64,000 nucleotides of DNA from contig JAEUBA010000013.1 of assembly GCA_018257865.1 (NCBI GenBank), positions 62,001 through 126,000 on the forward strand. Direction: 5' to 3'. Positions 1 to 12,190 of the stretch are shown piece after piece. The notes under the pieces are model-generated. The model ran no database searches and was not told the DNA's origin. It saw only the letters and a list, made by a program, of their open reading frames with translations. Position 1 is the first letter of the stretch. Each line of letters begins with the position of its first letter. The DNA is from Stereocaulon alpinum (taxonomy: Eukaryota > Ascomycota > Lecanoromycetes > Lecanorales > Stereocaulaceae). A program made the position numbers and the translations under genes.

Positions 1-4
1 TTGA

Positions 5-939
5 AAAGGCTTGGGAGAAATTGGCGCAGCAGCAAACTTTGTCATCCATAGCAAAGCCCCTGGATTCGGCTCAGGTGCATTGAAGCGAGACTCAATATTA
101 GCAGCTGCAAAGCAAACATTCGAGCAATTGGCTATTAAAAGCATAGCGAAAGCCTCGCAGATAATCTGTGGTCCACTCATGATTGACTATGTTGGCACAG
201 GTTGAGACCTACTTCATTCACAGCCCAGATCCTGATACGCCCATTGAAAAGACGATGGAAGCCGTGCAAGAAGTACATGCGGCTGGCGGATTCGAGCATG
301 TACATTCAAGGTCGGCTATAGACCGGTCCTGCAGCATTCCTCACGGTTTCAACGCTAATTTATGCTCTCAAGTTCGGACTTTCGAATCTCAAGCCCGAGC
401 AGGTGAGTGAAGTATACGACTTCGCTAAGTCAAAGGGACATGTTCTTCCCACTGTGTATCAAGGCAACTATAACCCTGTTGCCCGTCATTATGACTCTAC
501 ACTCTTTCCTCTCCTTCGAGAGCCTAATATCGCCTTCTTTGCGTATTCTCCTCTTGCCGGCGGATACTTGGTAAAGGACGCGGAAACCCTCAGAGTGGGC
601 GGTGGCGTGGGCAGATGGGATCCTAAGAGCGGGGTCGGAGCGCTCTGTCACTATCAGTATAACAGACCATTACTTGTTGTACCTTCCGAGTGGGAGTCCA
701 TCGCAAATGATGCTGGCGTATCAAGAATGGCTTTGGCCTATCGTTGGGTGATATACAATTCGTGGTTGAAGCCGGAGTATGGGGATGGTGTCATTATTGG
801 AGCAACTAGGCATGAGCAGTTGGAGGGGACATTGCAGGCGATCGAGAACGGACCTTTAGAGGCCAGCATAGCAACAAGGATCGATCATATTTGGGATTTG
901 GTCAAGGACCAGGCGCCTGTTGACACTTATCACGGATGA
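5..939 (+). CDS. Aldo/keto reductase, AKR7 (aflatoxin aldehyde reductase)-like, 5' partial
   Basis: NADPH-dependent reductase of aldehydes and ketones, cytosolic by family. The visible part starts inside the protein at the GAANFVIHSKAPGFG-like strand and runs through TYFIHSPDPDTPIE, FGLSNLKPEQV, LPTVYQGNYNP, FFAYSPLAGGYL and the C-terminal IIGATRHEQLEGTL, the usual AKR7 order; the stop is at 937-939. The frame just upstream has a stop at 2-4, so earlier exons (Tyr and Asp catalytic region) lie left of the window or behind an intron. A clean GT-AG intron is seen at 300-372 (phase 0, GGFEH|FGLSN). A second intron is needed between about 143 and 200 (ag|GTTGAGACC acceptor at 201), but the base pair at the expected donor is AT, not GT, so the gene may be damaged or use a rare donor. 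The family call is firm; intactness is not. Confidence 0.8.
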
Positions 940-2211
940 AGAATATACGCCATCCAAGCGGTTGTCGAAGGTCGGTAGGCTCGATAGACACGCGTAGAGT
1001 GAACGACCGGCTCGGGCCAATTTAGTTGTGAAATGGCGTACGGTAATGAACAAACATTAGCTGCCCTCAGCTAAAGGAAGCAGCAGACAATATTTGGATT
1101 CCCTTCAGCAATGATACCGGGAGGACCCTTGACTGCAAACCCTACAGCTCTCTTGGACGTCAAAGGAGTCGTACGTTGAAGCCCCAGGCGGCCCGCACGT
1201 GCCATTCCTTTGTAGCAGGACCCCAGGAACCTCTTAACATCACGTCGCAACAATTGTGAGACTGTAGCAGTAAGTTGATAAGAAGGGAGTGAGTCCAAGC
1301 ATGGAAAGCGCAGGCATGGGGAGGCACGCTAGGAAAAAGCTTGGCTTGGCTTGGCAATTGTTTCCTCTAGGCTCTAGCTCGCCAGGGGAATTTAGTGCCT
1401 GCCGAGGATCCACTCATGGGGTAGAGGCACGCTCAGGGAACATCAAGCAACAAAGGTCCTCCTCCTTGACCTCAACCCATTCGATCCACTCTGAAACGCT
1501 ACGACTCTCGCTGGTCGTGTCTCTGTCGTTCTGCCCCTTCTCTCCTCTGGATCTGTACAATATTCACCTCCATACTCCAAAGCCGTCTCCACAGGCACTC
1601 CTTGGCAGGCCAGAATCTTCTTCGCCTCTGAGTACGGCGGCCAACAGAACGGTCGAAATCGCCATGCAAGAAAGCGCACATCCTGCATAAGCCTTCGTGA
1701 TCCATTGCAGGTCTAGGATCGGAGTATAGCCAATTGACCATCTTTCGCCGAATACATAACCTCGGGAAATATACGCCGTTCTGCGCCTCATCAACTCCTT
1801 TCGGATATCGCCTTAGCTTGGGGAACGTGGTGACGGCAAACTTTGTGCGGCACAGGTCGATTACAAGGCTTACTGTAAGAACAAGGCATACCATATATTT
1901 GCAAAGTCGCAGAGCCCTCGCATCTTCTGCCAGGACATTAGCAACAAAACATTAACAGTATGGAGTCAAACGGCAGGCCCGACATGGGAAGGTAGCTCGG
2001 CGCTGGCGAACTCAATACCAACTTGGAAATACAACCTGGACTTGCTACAATCTGAGATTCGGGCACCACAGTCCTGGAGACCTATCGTCCCAATACGGAG
2101 ATTTCTTGCATGCTGGTGTCTCTTCGCTGTAGGGGACTCCCCTAACGCCCGTCCAAGTACGGCTTTACCGAGCAGTGCATAGCCTTTGAAGTCACAGTCT
2201 TGTACCTCGAC
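940..2211. other. Intergenic stretch, no gene seen
   Basis: Between the aldo-keto reductase and the MIT-domain gene. Short open frames occur on both strands (the longest about 130 codons, near 1289-1690 plus and 1499-1894 minus) but show no domain, no conserved motif and no convincing splice structure. A short run of repeated CTTGG units lies near 1340. The last few hundred bases should hold the MIT gene promoter; no clear TATA box. Confidence 0.6.
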
Positions 2212-5200
2212 ATGGCTTCTACCTTGGGAAAGCCGCCTAATCAACATCGTCAGGGGTCTAGACCCACCTCAGCGTCTTCCTCGTCCGTTGTCACAGTACA
2301 GCGTGCCTCTTCCTTCTCCTCGCGGCATGGCCCACACCCACCTGTCTCTGGGCTGAGATCGCAGAGCCCCAGTGAAGCGCATACAATCCCCGCGGATCTC
2401 TCTCGTCGCACTTTATCACCCGAAGCCACTAGAAGACGGTCAAGCGCTCTCTACATTAGGCCAGATAGTGGAAATGACGTTCGAGAGGGGGGAGTCGGCA
2501 ACCTAAACCGATGGTCACAATCTACGGCTTCGAGCAAGTCTTCTGCCACCCATGCCAGGCGGAGTAGCTTTTCCAGGAGACTCTCTGGTTCTTTCGGTTC
2601 TTTTAGTGGCTTTACCAACGCTCAGCTACCGTCACCAAATGCGAGTCTTGCCAGCAACCGTTGCCCATCGCCCAAGAAAAGCCCGCCAGAACGCCCCAAC
2701 ATGGCTAATCCGTCGATCAATCCCCCACCATTCCTCCCACCAATTGTAACGCTATCCTCGTTATCTCAAGCCGTTAATTCGGCGGATTCGCCTTCGACGG
2801 CAACAGCCACGCCTGCAACAGCGGACATGCTCTCCGCCTCAACGTATACACCAACTGAGCCAGACTATTTTGGAAGTCGTTGGCAATCGAGGTCGCCTTC
2901 CAAGTTGACCGCTGGATCGAAACGCGCGACAACAGACGTGCCATCACCGATAGTCATTGACCAGTCTACAAGTCCTGGGTCGCCTGGACCACCGGAGTCG
3001 CTATATTCTCAACGAACTACAACTCGAGTTAAGAACACAGACCATCGTCGAGTGTCGCAGAATGGCTATCGTCGCAGTCGTGATAAATCCGGGAAGAGCA
3101 GCGCTACAGCCGACGGGGAAAGCTCAGCTTCTGATCATAGGGATCGGGCTGAAAGACCTCAGAAACGTAAAGCGCCTTCGCAAAAAGCTATGTTGTCGAA
3201 AGCCCTACAGAAGGCGCATCACGCAGTCACTCTGGATCAGCATTCGAACTACGAAGGCGCTATGCATGCTTATCAAGAAGCTTGCTCGTTACTGCGAAAA
3301 GTAATGAACAGAAGTTCGGGTGTTGAGGATCGACTGAAATTGGACGCAGTCGTAAGTGCAGCGTTGTGTGCGTGAACGTGGAAGAATTTGCTAACGTTGT
3401 GAAGCGCAACACGTACGAAGCGAGGATTAAGGAACTTCGCGCCACTGAACAGTCTTATCAAAGCACACACAGCAAAGCCTTGCCAGAGCGTCCTCCAGAA
3501 CGAGACTCTAAGGAATCCTACTCTGAGCGCCTGTCCATTGTGACGGATGATGACGAAGCGGATGCGGGTGCTGACACCACACCCTTAGGATATGGGCAGC
3601 CGTTGAGGACTAAGCAACCGCATGTTGGCATGCTAGCTCATGATCCTCTAAGACGACAATCACTACATAACTCGCCATATGCAGGTCAGGAAACAGACAC
3701 ACGAAGCCCCGGTCAGATGCCAGATCCACAATCGTTGCGCTTCCAGCACACAGGGCCAGATCGAGCCGCTGAATTGACTTTCCACCTTGAGACACCGGTA
3801 TTGCAGGACTACATGCCTCCACCCTTATCGCCTCGCCGACCACGATCGCCCGCACCTGCGATAACTACAAAAGAAGTGGCCCAGTCATCTCCAGATCGCT
3901 CGGCACATAGTGACGACTCCAATCAATCCGACTCTGTCCGCCACGACAATGGTGAACATACTTCTTGGTTGAACACAATCAACGAGTCTAGTGGCTCTTC
4001 GTCTTCATCTGTACATTCCCGAAGGTCAACCGTAGGCCTCCGAAGAAAGCATATACGGGCTACAAGTGGCCAGACGGAGGCCGAGTACGATGCAGCATTT
4101 GATGCAGCCATCGAAGCTGCCCACGATGATGGATTCGAACCTGATGACGAAGATGAAGGCGAGGAGCTACTCCTGGATGACCCACAATATCAGATGGCAG
4201 AACCTGAGCCTTTATCTCATTCGAGACGGAACGTCGAGTTGGCCAAAGAAAACATACGCGAAGTCGAGCGGGAAGCAGTCATTGCCCATGCTAAAGAAAG
4301 GGAAAGGCAACGGCTGCAATGCCAACCTGCAGCAAGAGATAGCATTGACAATGAGCTTGTGGAAGACGAGGATGATGAAGAGGAACGAATACTCGAGGAA
4401 ATGACTAGAGACTACATCATGGATGATGTAGATTATGACATTCAAACGAAGTCGGCCTTACCGCGCCAGTCCGACTCCAGTGGCTTTTCTGGAAGGACTT
4501 GGGGTAGCTCCATCGGCTCGAACCCGACATCAGCTGGAACATCTTTATCCACCGTGGCTGAAGCTTCTATTCTGCCGTCGATGGATACGCAATTGAAGGA
4601 CAACCCGCTGCCCCCGCCTTTGCATCCTCCGCCCTCAACTTCCCTCCCACCTCCACCCGCTTCCGCAACAGCGAACCTTTCCCAACCTCCACATAGTGCT
4701 TTGCCAAGGCCCCCAAGTCTGGGAGCGCGGAACACAAGCCCAGGTGTCCGAGATCGTAGAATCTCTGGTACGAGGAAGAAGCCGCTAAAGATTGAGACGA
4801 ATTCCAGAATGTCCGACAATTCTGAGACGGAAGCTTCGAAGTCGCAGACTTTGTCTATTCCTTCCCCCTCATTGCCTGCTGAGCCTATACCGGAACAACC
4901 CCAATCCGCTTTGGTCATGCCAGACAGCCAGCAAGTGCTTCCAAGTCTTGCTTTCAAACCTCTTCCATCGCCAGGTCTTCGACCAAGCAGCCGGCCAAGC
5001 AGTCGAAAAGGGTCCTCGCCTTTGCCAGGATCCGATACGACGGACATAGCGTCATCCACGGCCTCTGCGCTCACCAAGGTGACTTCAGCAGACAGCGACA
5101 ATAGTGTGCCTGGCTCACCTGTACGTTTCGGTACCAAGGCTGCGACGGGTCTACGGAAAAACTTTTCTTCATCGAGCCTAAGGAACAAAAGCCTGACTAT

Positions 5201-6343
5201 TTCCGTGTCAGACGGTACAGATACATCGCCAATCGCGCCCTTTGGTGGTATCACTCCAACCACAAACAAACGCAAGGTTCCCTCGCCAGCAATGCCCGTC
5301 CTGCCAACACCTCTAGAGGCAAGCTTCATTACAAAAGGGCAGCCTATGAACGAGATCCACCTCTTCGATAGCGATATCCACTCTCCCAACAGCCCAGGTT
5401 CGCCCAATCCGTTGGCTAACAATGCTCCGCTGCCCCTTGAGCCATGTCCTGAACCGACCCTTCTCCGCCCATTCTGGTTTCTCAGGGCAATATACCAAAC
5501 TATTGCCCATCCCCGAGGGGGCTACATTTCTAGCCGGCTTTTCGTACCTCGAGATATATGGCGGGTCAAGAATATCAAACTGAAGAATGTCGAGGAGAAG
5601 GTCTCAAGCTGTGACCTGCTGACCGCAGCTTTGCTCAAGCTTGGTAAGGTAGATACCCTTGATGCAAGCGCTGTGCTCGAAGAGATGCAGTTCTTTGAGA
5701 ACGTTATGGACCAGGTACAGACTAGCTTATCGAAGAAGCTCGGCAACGATGTAGGACTGCAGGGTGCGGCTCAAATCTTCAAGGGCATCAATGCGGTGGA
5801 CGACTCGGCGAATAACACAGATGCATTAGCTCCAAAGACCGCCAACGCGAACAGCAAGTCATACCTGTCATGGCGCAAATTGCGATCGAAGAACTCCCTG
5901 GGCCCAGGGCCAAATCCTGTGGTGACGACTATTGTCTCTAGAAATGGATTGCAAGAAGCTCCAACGATGAAGTCTCTCCCTATGACTACAATGCAAAATC
6001 CGAGGTTCCCAAAACGAGACCCTAATCAAGTCCAGTGTCTCGGCCCCAATCCCAGCTACATGGGTGCGCTTGCGAGGTTGTGTGATGCTGCACAGATTCT
6101 AGGTAAGCTAGATGAATGTCTTCATGAATGGCAATGTGACTGACATGAGGTGTAGATCAAATCTCCCGTCAGGTAGAAGATCCAGGTCTCAAGCATTCCT
6201 CGCAAACTCACGTTGGCCTTGAGCTGAGCGCCAGGCACGCAGCGGAGTTCTTCGGCTTCTTCGTTTGCAGGTTTGTCCTTGCGGACATCAGTCTTATGCT
6301 GGACAAGTTCATCAAGCGAGGGTCCGAGTGGGTATTGGCATGA
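2212..6343 (+). CDS. MIT-domain protein (large, low-complexity), three exons
   Basis: A protein of 1341 residues. The recognisable part is a MIT (microtubule interacting and trafficking) three-helix domain at about residues 320-385 (KALQKAHHAVTLDQ...YEGAMHAYQEACSLL...), a fold that binds ESCRT-III tails in Vps4 and related proteins. The N-terminal 300 residues and most of residues 400-1050 are Ser/Pro-rich and probably disordered, with two strongly acidic stretches around 4130-4180 and 4360-4440. A conserved C-terminal region follows from about 5440 (RPFWFLRAIYQTIAHPRGGY, then VPRDIWRVKNIKLKNVEEK), typical of fungal MIT proteins of this type. Introns: 3352-3404 (CTAAC branch) and 6103-6155; stop TGA at 6341. 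The first ATG is 2212. Likely role in endosomal or membrane trafficking is inferred from the MIT fold only. Confidence 0.85.
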
Positions 6344-7094
6344 CTGTGATGAACAACATATACCAGCTGAAAATGCGGCTGAGCGACCACTGAACAGGTC
6401 TTCATGGCTAGAACTATCAGTACTCCTCTAAATATGGTGGGGTACCAGAAACAGGAGGCAGGGAGGACTATGTTGCTTGTTTTTGGTTACATTTGCTGTT
6501 ATTGTTGCATGCTAGTGTGCTGAGATTTGATAGAAGTCAGAGAGCGCTTCTGTCTATCTGTCTGTCCGGTATACTTACCTCTGACTACTTATGTGCATAT
6601 CTACCATAGCCTCCGGGCTCGTCATAGTCTATATCTTATGTAAGAGAAGATAGCTTTTTGGTATCATTGTGCCATATGCACGAACAGCTGCTGAATGTCA
6701 TGGCGCCTCCTTGGGTCAAGCTCTCGAAGAATAACGAGTACCTCTTTCTAAGGGGGTCTCGGGGAAACGCTTTCAGCTTCATCTATAGCTGAGAGAGGCT
6801 CGTGTTCTGCTCCGCTGGACACGAATCCCTGCACTTTCCGCTCTAGACAAGCAGCAAAACTTCGCCTCTCCACTTCATCCGAGCCGTAGATTGACCACTT
6901 TCCGCTTCGCTTGAAGTAAGTTTATCACAAGAACTTACACGCTGTAGCACGTTGAGTTGTTTCATTCAGGTGGAAGCAATTATACTGATTAGGTACTAGC
7001 TAGAACCTGGTCTATAAATCCTCTGTCTAGTCCCTTGACAGTTTATGTAGCTGTCTGAATACACAAGCTTTTACGAGGCCCGCGAGACAGGCGC
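6344..7094. other. Convergent intergenic region
   Basis: Lies between the 3' ends of the MIT-domain gene and the ADE16/17 gene, so it should contain both terminators and polyadenylation signals. It is moderately AT-rich. I see no open frame of note, no RNA gene and no repeat. Confidence 0.6.
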
Positions 7095-9915
7095 TCAATG
7101 GTGGAAGAGTCGAATCTGTGCAAAGGTCAGTAGTCTGTACAGTTGGTGTCAGGATCGAGCACGTACGCTCTGCTCGACTAGTGTGATGCCCAACTGCTCA
7201 CATGTAGCAGCGACGGCGGCATCGGCTTGGCTGCCCATTGGTGCGGCAATGTATTTGACGCCCGAACGACCTTGTTATCGAAGCGTCAGCGCTCTATCCT
7301 GTCCGAAGCTGATGGCTTGTTGTACTTGAAGTGCACTTACTTGTACGCAGAACATTATCAATGAACGGAAAGAAAGCATCGCTGGAGCAAGCCACCCCAG
7401 TCAGACGCTTCAGCCATTCTTCCTTCTCCTCCATGCTAAACACTTTTGGCACTTCCTCGAAATGCTTCTCGAAGTCCTCTTTCTCGATCTCCGTTAGATG
7501 TGCTGCTTGCCCGCTGCAGAGCATGTCAACTGCATTACTCTTATCAGCTCGCTTGGTGCCTTTTTTCCATTTGAGGCCTAGAGCCCGCTCGTGGAATCGC
7601 ATCCACCAGTTGTCGGCTTTGTCGCCTGCTAGGCGTGTGCAGTGGATGCGGGATTGTTGACCGGCGCCTAGGCCGATGACTGTGCGTGTATTCAGTTTCA
7701 CAAGCAGCTCGAGGGAGTCTTGAGAGGGGTGGAAGACGTACCTTGGCCGTTAAGAGCATAGCAGACTGAGTTACTCTGGGTGTATTTTAGTGCGATGGTG
7801 GCGACGGTGAGATCTCGCAGTGCTGGTTCGGGGAGGGGTGAGGAATCTTTTGGCGTGATGATGGAGCTGAATGTATCCTTGGGAGTGATCTGGACGTCGT
7901 TGCGGTGCTGTTGGAGGGATATGCCGTAGACATTTCGGGTTTCGATGGGTGGCGGCTCGTATGACTCGTCCATTTGTAGTATCTACAATACATCAGCATG
8001 CGGGTACCCAATATCGAGCTCGAATTAATATCTAGGGCAATCTCACCAGATACTTTCCGCCCTTCTTTTTGGACAAGATATCCAACGCTTCCTTTGAGTA
8101 TGCCTACATTGTCGAGACATCAGCTGAGAACCTCTGGAGTCTAGGATGGGCACTTGCAGGCGCAACAACTCCATCTGAAACTTCTCGCGATATTATTTTC
8201 GCTGTGGGCACATCTACTTCGTCGGATAACGCAATAATATCACCAAACGAGGACATTCTGTCAGCGCCACGCGCTCTCGCATATGCCTGCGCAAGTCCAG
8301 ACTCTGCCAAGCCGTCTATATCATTCACCATACAAACCTCGCGCTCTGTCTCAGTCATGGGCACACCGATCGCTGCTCCAGCTGGAGATACATGCTTGAA
8401 GCTTGCAGCCGCAGGAAGGCCCAGCGCCTTCTTCAACTCTTTCACTAACGGCCAAGCGTTCAGTGAGTCTAACAAGTTGATGTATCCTGGTGAGCCACAG
8501 AGCACTTTGAATGGTAATTTTCCGTCTTTCACGTATGCGGAAGCTGGCTTTTGATGTGGATTTGCTCCGTAACTGGATGGGTCAGGACTACTGGCCACAC
8601 GACGGATTGAGAGCCATATTAAGCACATACCGCAACGAAAGCTGCGAAACGCCGTCCCCAGCAAATTTCTTACGGAAGAAGTCCGAAATTGCTTCATCGT
8701 ACTCTGCCGTATGATTGAAAGCTTTCAGGGAGTATAACTGTCTAGACTTCTCCGAGATGTCACCAGCTTCGAGCTCCCTCAAGAACTCATGATAGTCTTC
8801 TGGATCTGTCAGGATGGTGACTAGATGGATCTCATATATCAGCACTCAAGTTTCAGTATGAGATCTGTGGCGAGAGTAGTCTGAGTCTGCCCTCACAGCT
8901 CCAAGATCAAGAGGTAGTTGAGAGCGAGGGCTCACCGCGAGAAAAGTTCTTGGCGGCTGCTCTGAGCAGTGTGACCCCCCCTATGTCGATATCTTCTACG
9001 GCTTCTGGGATACTATTGAGAAACTCAGCATCAGAAGTGTAGTCTAAACCTACGTTGAAAGCAAACAGACACGTTGAAAAACGGATTTCTCTCCAAAGCA
9101 GGCTTCACGTCCAGCTGTGGTATTGATGTGAGTGGAGCAACCGAGGAACACTTACGTAACGTTTATCTTTCCAACAGTCTCTTTGAACGGGTAGAGATTG
9201 CAGACGACCTACAGGGGATTCTTGATTAGCGGATAAAGCTTCGCGTTCCGTATGTAAGACTTGACCACATTGAAGAAGAGTCAGCGATGCACGTACATAG
9301 TCCACCTTGCTTATGTTTTGATCGGCAAGATCTTTCTCGTCAGATTCTAAGTTCCGCGCCAGGATTCCAGCGTGGACAGCGGGACTAGCTTCTTTTAGCA
9401 AACGACTAGGCTGAAGAGCCAAAAGAGCATATTACTGGAGTGTCTTGACACGGCCACTCAACTAAGCATATCCACAGTCAGCATGCATCTACTCAATCGG
9501 ATACCAACCCTCTAGAACAAGCCCTAAGGTTTTATAGAAAACGCAGCCGGTGCGCTCCCAAGAATACGACTCGTAATGCGGGTCTCTTAGACTTGGGAAA
9601 TTCTCCTACCATCTCCGGGGCTTTCGTGATAGAAGAGATATCCCTGTCCCGCAAAGAGATCAATTACTAAGTTCTCCATACCCAGAGGGTGAATTAGCTT
9701 ACTCGACTTCGAACCCAGCATTACGTATGAGACTGGCAGTCCCACCAGATGCGAGTAAGCGCACATTGTTCTTGATCAGTCCCTTCGCTAAATCAAGTAA
9801 TCCCTGTTTGTTGTAGACGGATAGGATTGCTATGCAGAATCGATCAGAATTCTAATGATCCGAAGAGGGTGAGACTCCAGCGATGATTACCAATCTTTTG
9901 ATCCTTGGTAGCCAT
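7095..9915 (-). CDS. ADE17: Bifunctional AICAR transformylase / IMP cyclohydrolase, 14 exons
   Basis: Last two steps of de novo purine synthesis: formylation of AICAR, then ring closure to IMP, in the cytosol. All 14 exons join in phase to a 598-residue protein, close to the usual ~592. N-terminal cyclohydrolase: AILSVYNKQGLLDLAKGL, LLASGGTAS, then LSGRVKTLHPAVHAG at about residues 63-77 (the Lys-Thr pair is kept), NLYPF, GGVTLLRAAAKN. C-terminal transformylase: RYGANPHQKPA, GSPGYINLLD, KHVSPAGAA, LRDLTVATIALKYTQSNS, GAGQQSRIHCTRLAG, SDAFFPF and the usual end QSIRLFHH. Introns (plus coordinates): 9830-9890, 9644-9702, 9462-9609, 9385-9435, 9209-9296, 9013-9155, 8821-8935, 8573-8630, 8104-8157 (GC-AG), 7983-8046, 7680-7741, 7271-7340, 7116-7166. 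Exons 3, 4 and 14 are only 34, 26 and 21 nt. ADE16/ADE17 are the two yeast paralogues; one copy is seen here. Confidence 0.95.
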
Positions 9916-10397
9916 GGTGTTGGCCAGTGAAAAGGTCGAGGAGATGGAAAGTGTTTCAACAATCATTTCGTTTTGCGGGTTTAAAGCCATTATCGATAAG
10001 ACCAAGACTCGCTAGAGTGACATGAAACTCCTTGGCGATATCTAGCCCGATCGAGTCAAGTCTGCCAATATTAACGCTAACGAGCCGACCCCTGTTCGTC
10101 TATTCTTTGACATCTCTCACTGTTCCATGACGCGTCGAAATGCACATAAAGATATACTCATTATATCTGCTTCTATTCGGTTCTGGTGGTGTATGTACAT
10201 TGGAACATTCATGTGTGTTATTGTCAATCAATCCAACACGAATCCTTCGGGCGGCTATACTCCATGCGGGTAGTTCATGTTACAGCTGAGCACTGCCCTG
10301 GCATCCGGCCCGTGACTGCCTAATTTCAGTTACTCTGGCCTCTATGGAAATCTGGGAATGGGGCAGTCTTCAGTTGTATTACTATCTGTAAACGGGC
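9916..10397. other. Divergent promoter region, ADE17 / MFS transporter
   Basis: 482 bp between two divergent start codons, so it carries both promoters. No motif is clear enough to name. No open frame or RNA gene seen. Confidence 0.55.
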
Positions 10398-12190
10398 ATG
10401 ACGTCCCCTATCCGCGATGGGGAGCGCGAGCCTCTCTTGTCTCCCAATACCGATGATCCTCGTCAGTTTGCCGATGAGGAGCGTCCTCTGTTGTCTCATG
10501 ACGAGGAGCAAGCTCCCGAGTCCGGACTCACCAGCCGCTCTAGGGCCTGGAGATGGCTCGTCCAAGGAAGCGTTGGATTGAAGGACTTCCTATTGGGAAA
10601 TCCCATTCTTATCTGTACATTTTGCTTACAGTTTTGTTTTTACTTCGCCAAACACATGATCGAGGTCCCTACTATCAAACTATTCGAACAAGCCATTTGT
10701 AACCAGTACTATGAGCGCCAGGACGCATTGGCATTCGCAGTCGGAAACCCTGTCGATGAGGCTCTATGCAAAAAACAACCGATTCAGGAGGAGTTGGCAA
10801 TCTTGACCGGCCTGAAGTTTACCTTTGATGCTCTGCCTGGACTACTTACAGCCCTGTACTATGGATCAGTCGCTGACAGGTTCGGTCGACGACTTGTGCT
10901 AGCGCTATGTTGTGCTGGGACTTTGGGCAGCTTACTCTGGATTTTACTCATCTGCTATAACTATGATACCTTTCCGATCAAACTCGTATGGGCTTCTTCG
11001 ATATTCCTTTGTATAGGCGGCTCCCAGCGGGTGGCAAAAGGGATGAACTTCACTATCGTCGCCGACACCGTCGACAAGTCGCATCGGTGAGTAGACCGAC
11101 TACATTAGCCCTTATACCAGCTTGCTGACGATGACTAGAACAAGGTACATGTATCTCCTTGCCGGGATCCCACACATCACGACGCTGGTGGCGCCTCCTC
11201 TCTCCGGCACCCTTATGCGCATAAGGACCTGGCTACCGTTTGCAGTCGCCATCGGTGCATTGACATTGAGTCTGTTCATTGTTATCATTATGCCCGAGTC
11301 TTTGGTCCATCATTCCTCCCATCCAAAGAGCCCCCTTCTCGGCGCCGCTGATACGAACTCGCCAGCTTTCTCTGACGAAGACAATGATGAAGAGATTTTT
11401 CCCGAAAGGCCTCTAAATGGAATACACGATCGGCTCCCAGGCCCACGTCCAGAGACAAAAGAATGGTGGAGGGACATCATCGTCCTCGTACGAATGCCTG
11501 GTCTACCATTTTGTTACATGCTCTTCTTCTTCAAGCCGTTGGCCATGATCAGCAAGGCCTTTGTATATCAGTATGCTTCTTACAACTTCAACTGGGACCT
11601 CAGTAAGACGACATGGCTCCGCTTTGCCCAAGCCGGAGGATCGTCGCTGGCGACTGTCGCCGTTCTACCGCTCCTTTCCTCGGTCTTGAATCGAAGAGGA
11701 CTTCGTGCACAGATGCTCGACCTCAACGTTATCCGGACCTCTTTGTTCATAGCTGTGATCGGCTTCGTGGTGCTGCAGCTATCCTATCGCAGCTGGATGG
11801 TACTTCTGGGTAGGTGCACGGTTCGTTTCTCTTCGAGACTAGACTAATACTGTCGCAGCGCTGTTTATCTGCGGCCTTAGTGAGGGGGAAGAGCCCGCCC
11901 TACAAGGCCTCACTACTTCCTTGATAGACCCCGCGTACCACGCCAGACTGTTCACATCAGTGGCCGTATTAGAGATCATGGCAAAGCTCGTCGGGGGACC
12001 AATGATGGGCAAGCTGTTCTCTATTGGTCAGAAGGATGGTCATGGCTCCATGGGCATATGCTTCTCCGTTTCTGCTGTAAGGAGCCACTTCCCTAACGTT
12101 CGCAAAGTAAATGCTGAATCATCGTGTCAGGGCATTCTCTTTCTGCTCTGTATCGCGGCCTGTGTACAAAGGATCAAACATCGATCGTAA
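10398..12190 (+). CDS. Major facilitator superfamily transporter
   Basis: Polytopic membrane protein of 545 residues. After an acidic N-terminal tail of about 60 residues with two dileucine-like PLL signals, the hydrophobic segments begin (ILICTFCLQFCFYF). The MFS signature between TM2 and TM3 is present as GSVADRFGRRLVLALCC, followed by GMNFTIVADTVDKSHRTRYMYLLAG near the centre and a second six-helix half after the charged loop around 11340-11450. Introns are 11087-11138, 11810-11858 and 12077-12130; the last is 54 nt, in frame and free of stops, so retention would add 18 residues near the final helix. Substrate cannot be told from sequence. It resembles fungal MFS proteins of unknown substrate rather than sugar porters (no PESPR motif seen). 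Confidence 0.85.

Noticed and set aside
1289..1894. Overlapping open frames of about 130 codons on both strands
   Set aside because: No conserved motif, and low-complexity Ser/Arg-rich content on both strands; treated as noise.
4442..5422. Long antisense open frame (326 codons) inside the MIT-domain gene
   Set aside because: It is opposite a well-supported coding region of biased composition and has no domain; a shadow frame.
9385..9610. Apparent loss of the LGGRVKTLHP active-site segment in ADE17
   Set aside because: It is coded by a 26-nt exon (9436-9461) between two introns; all phases agree, so the enzyme is intact.
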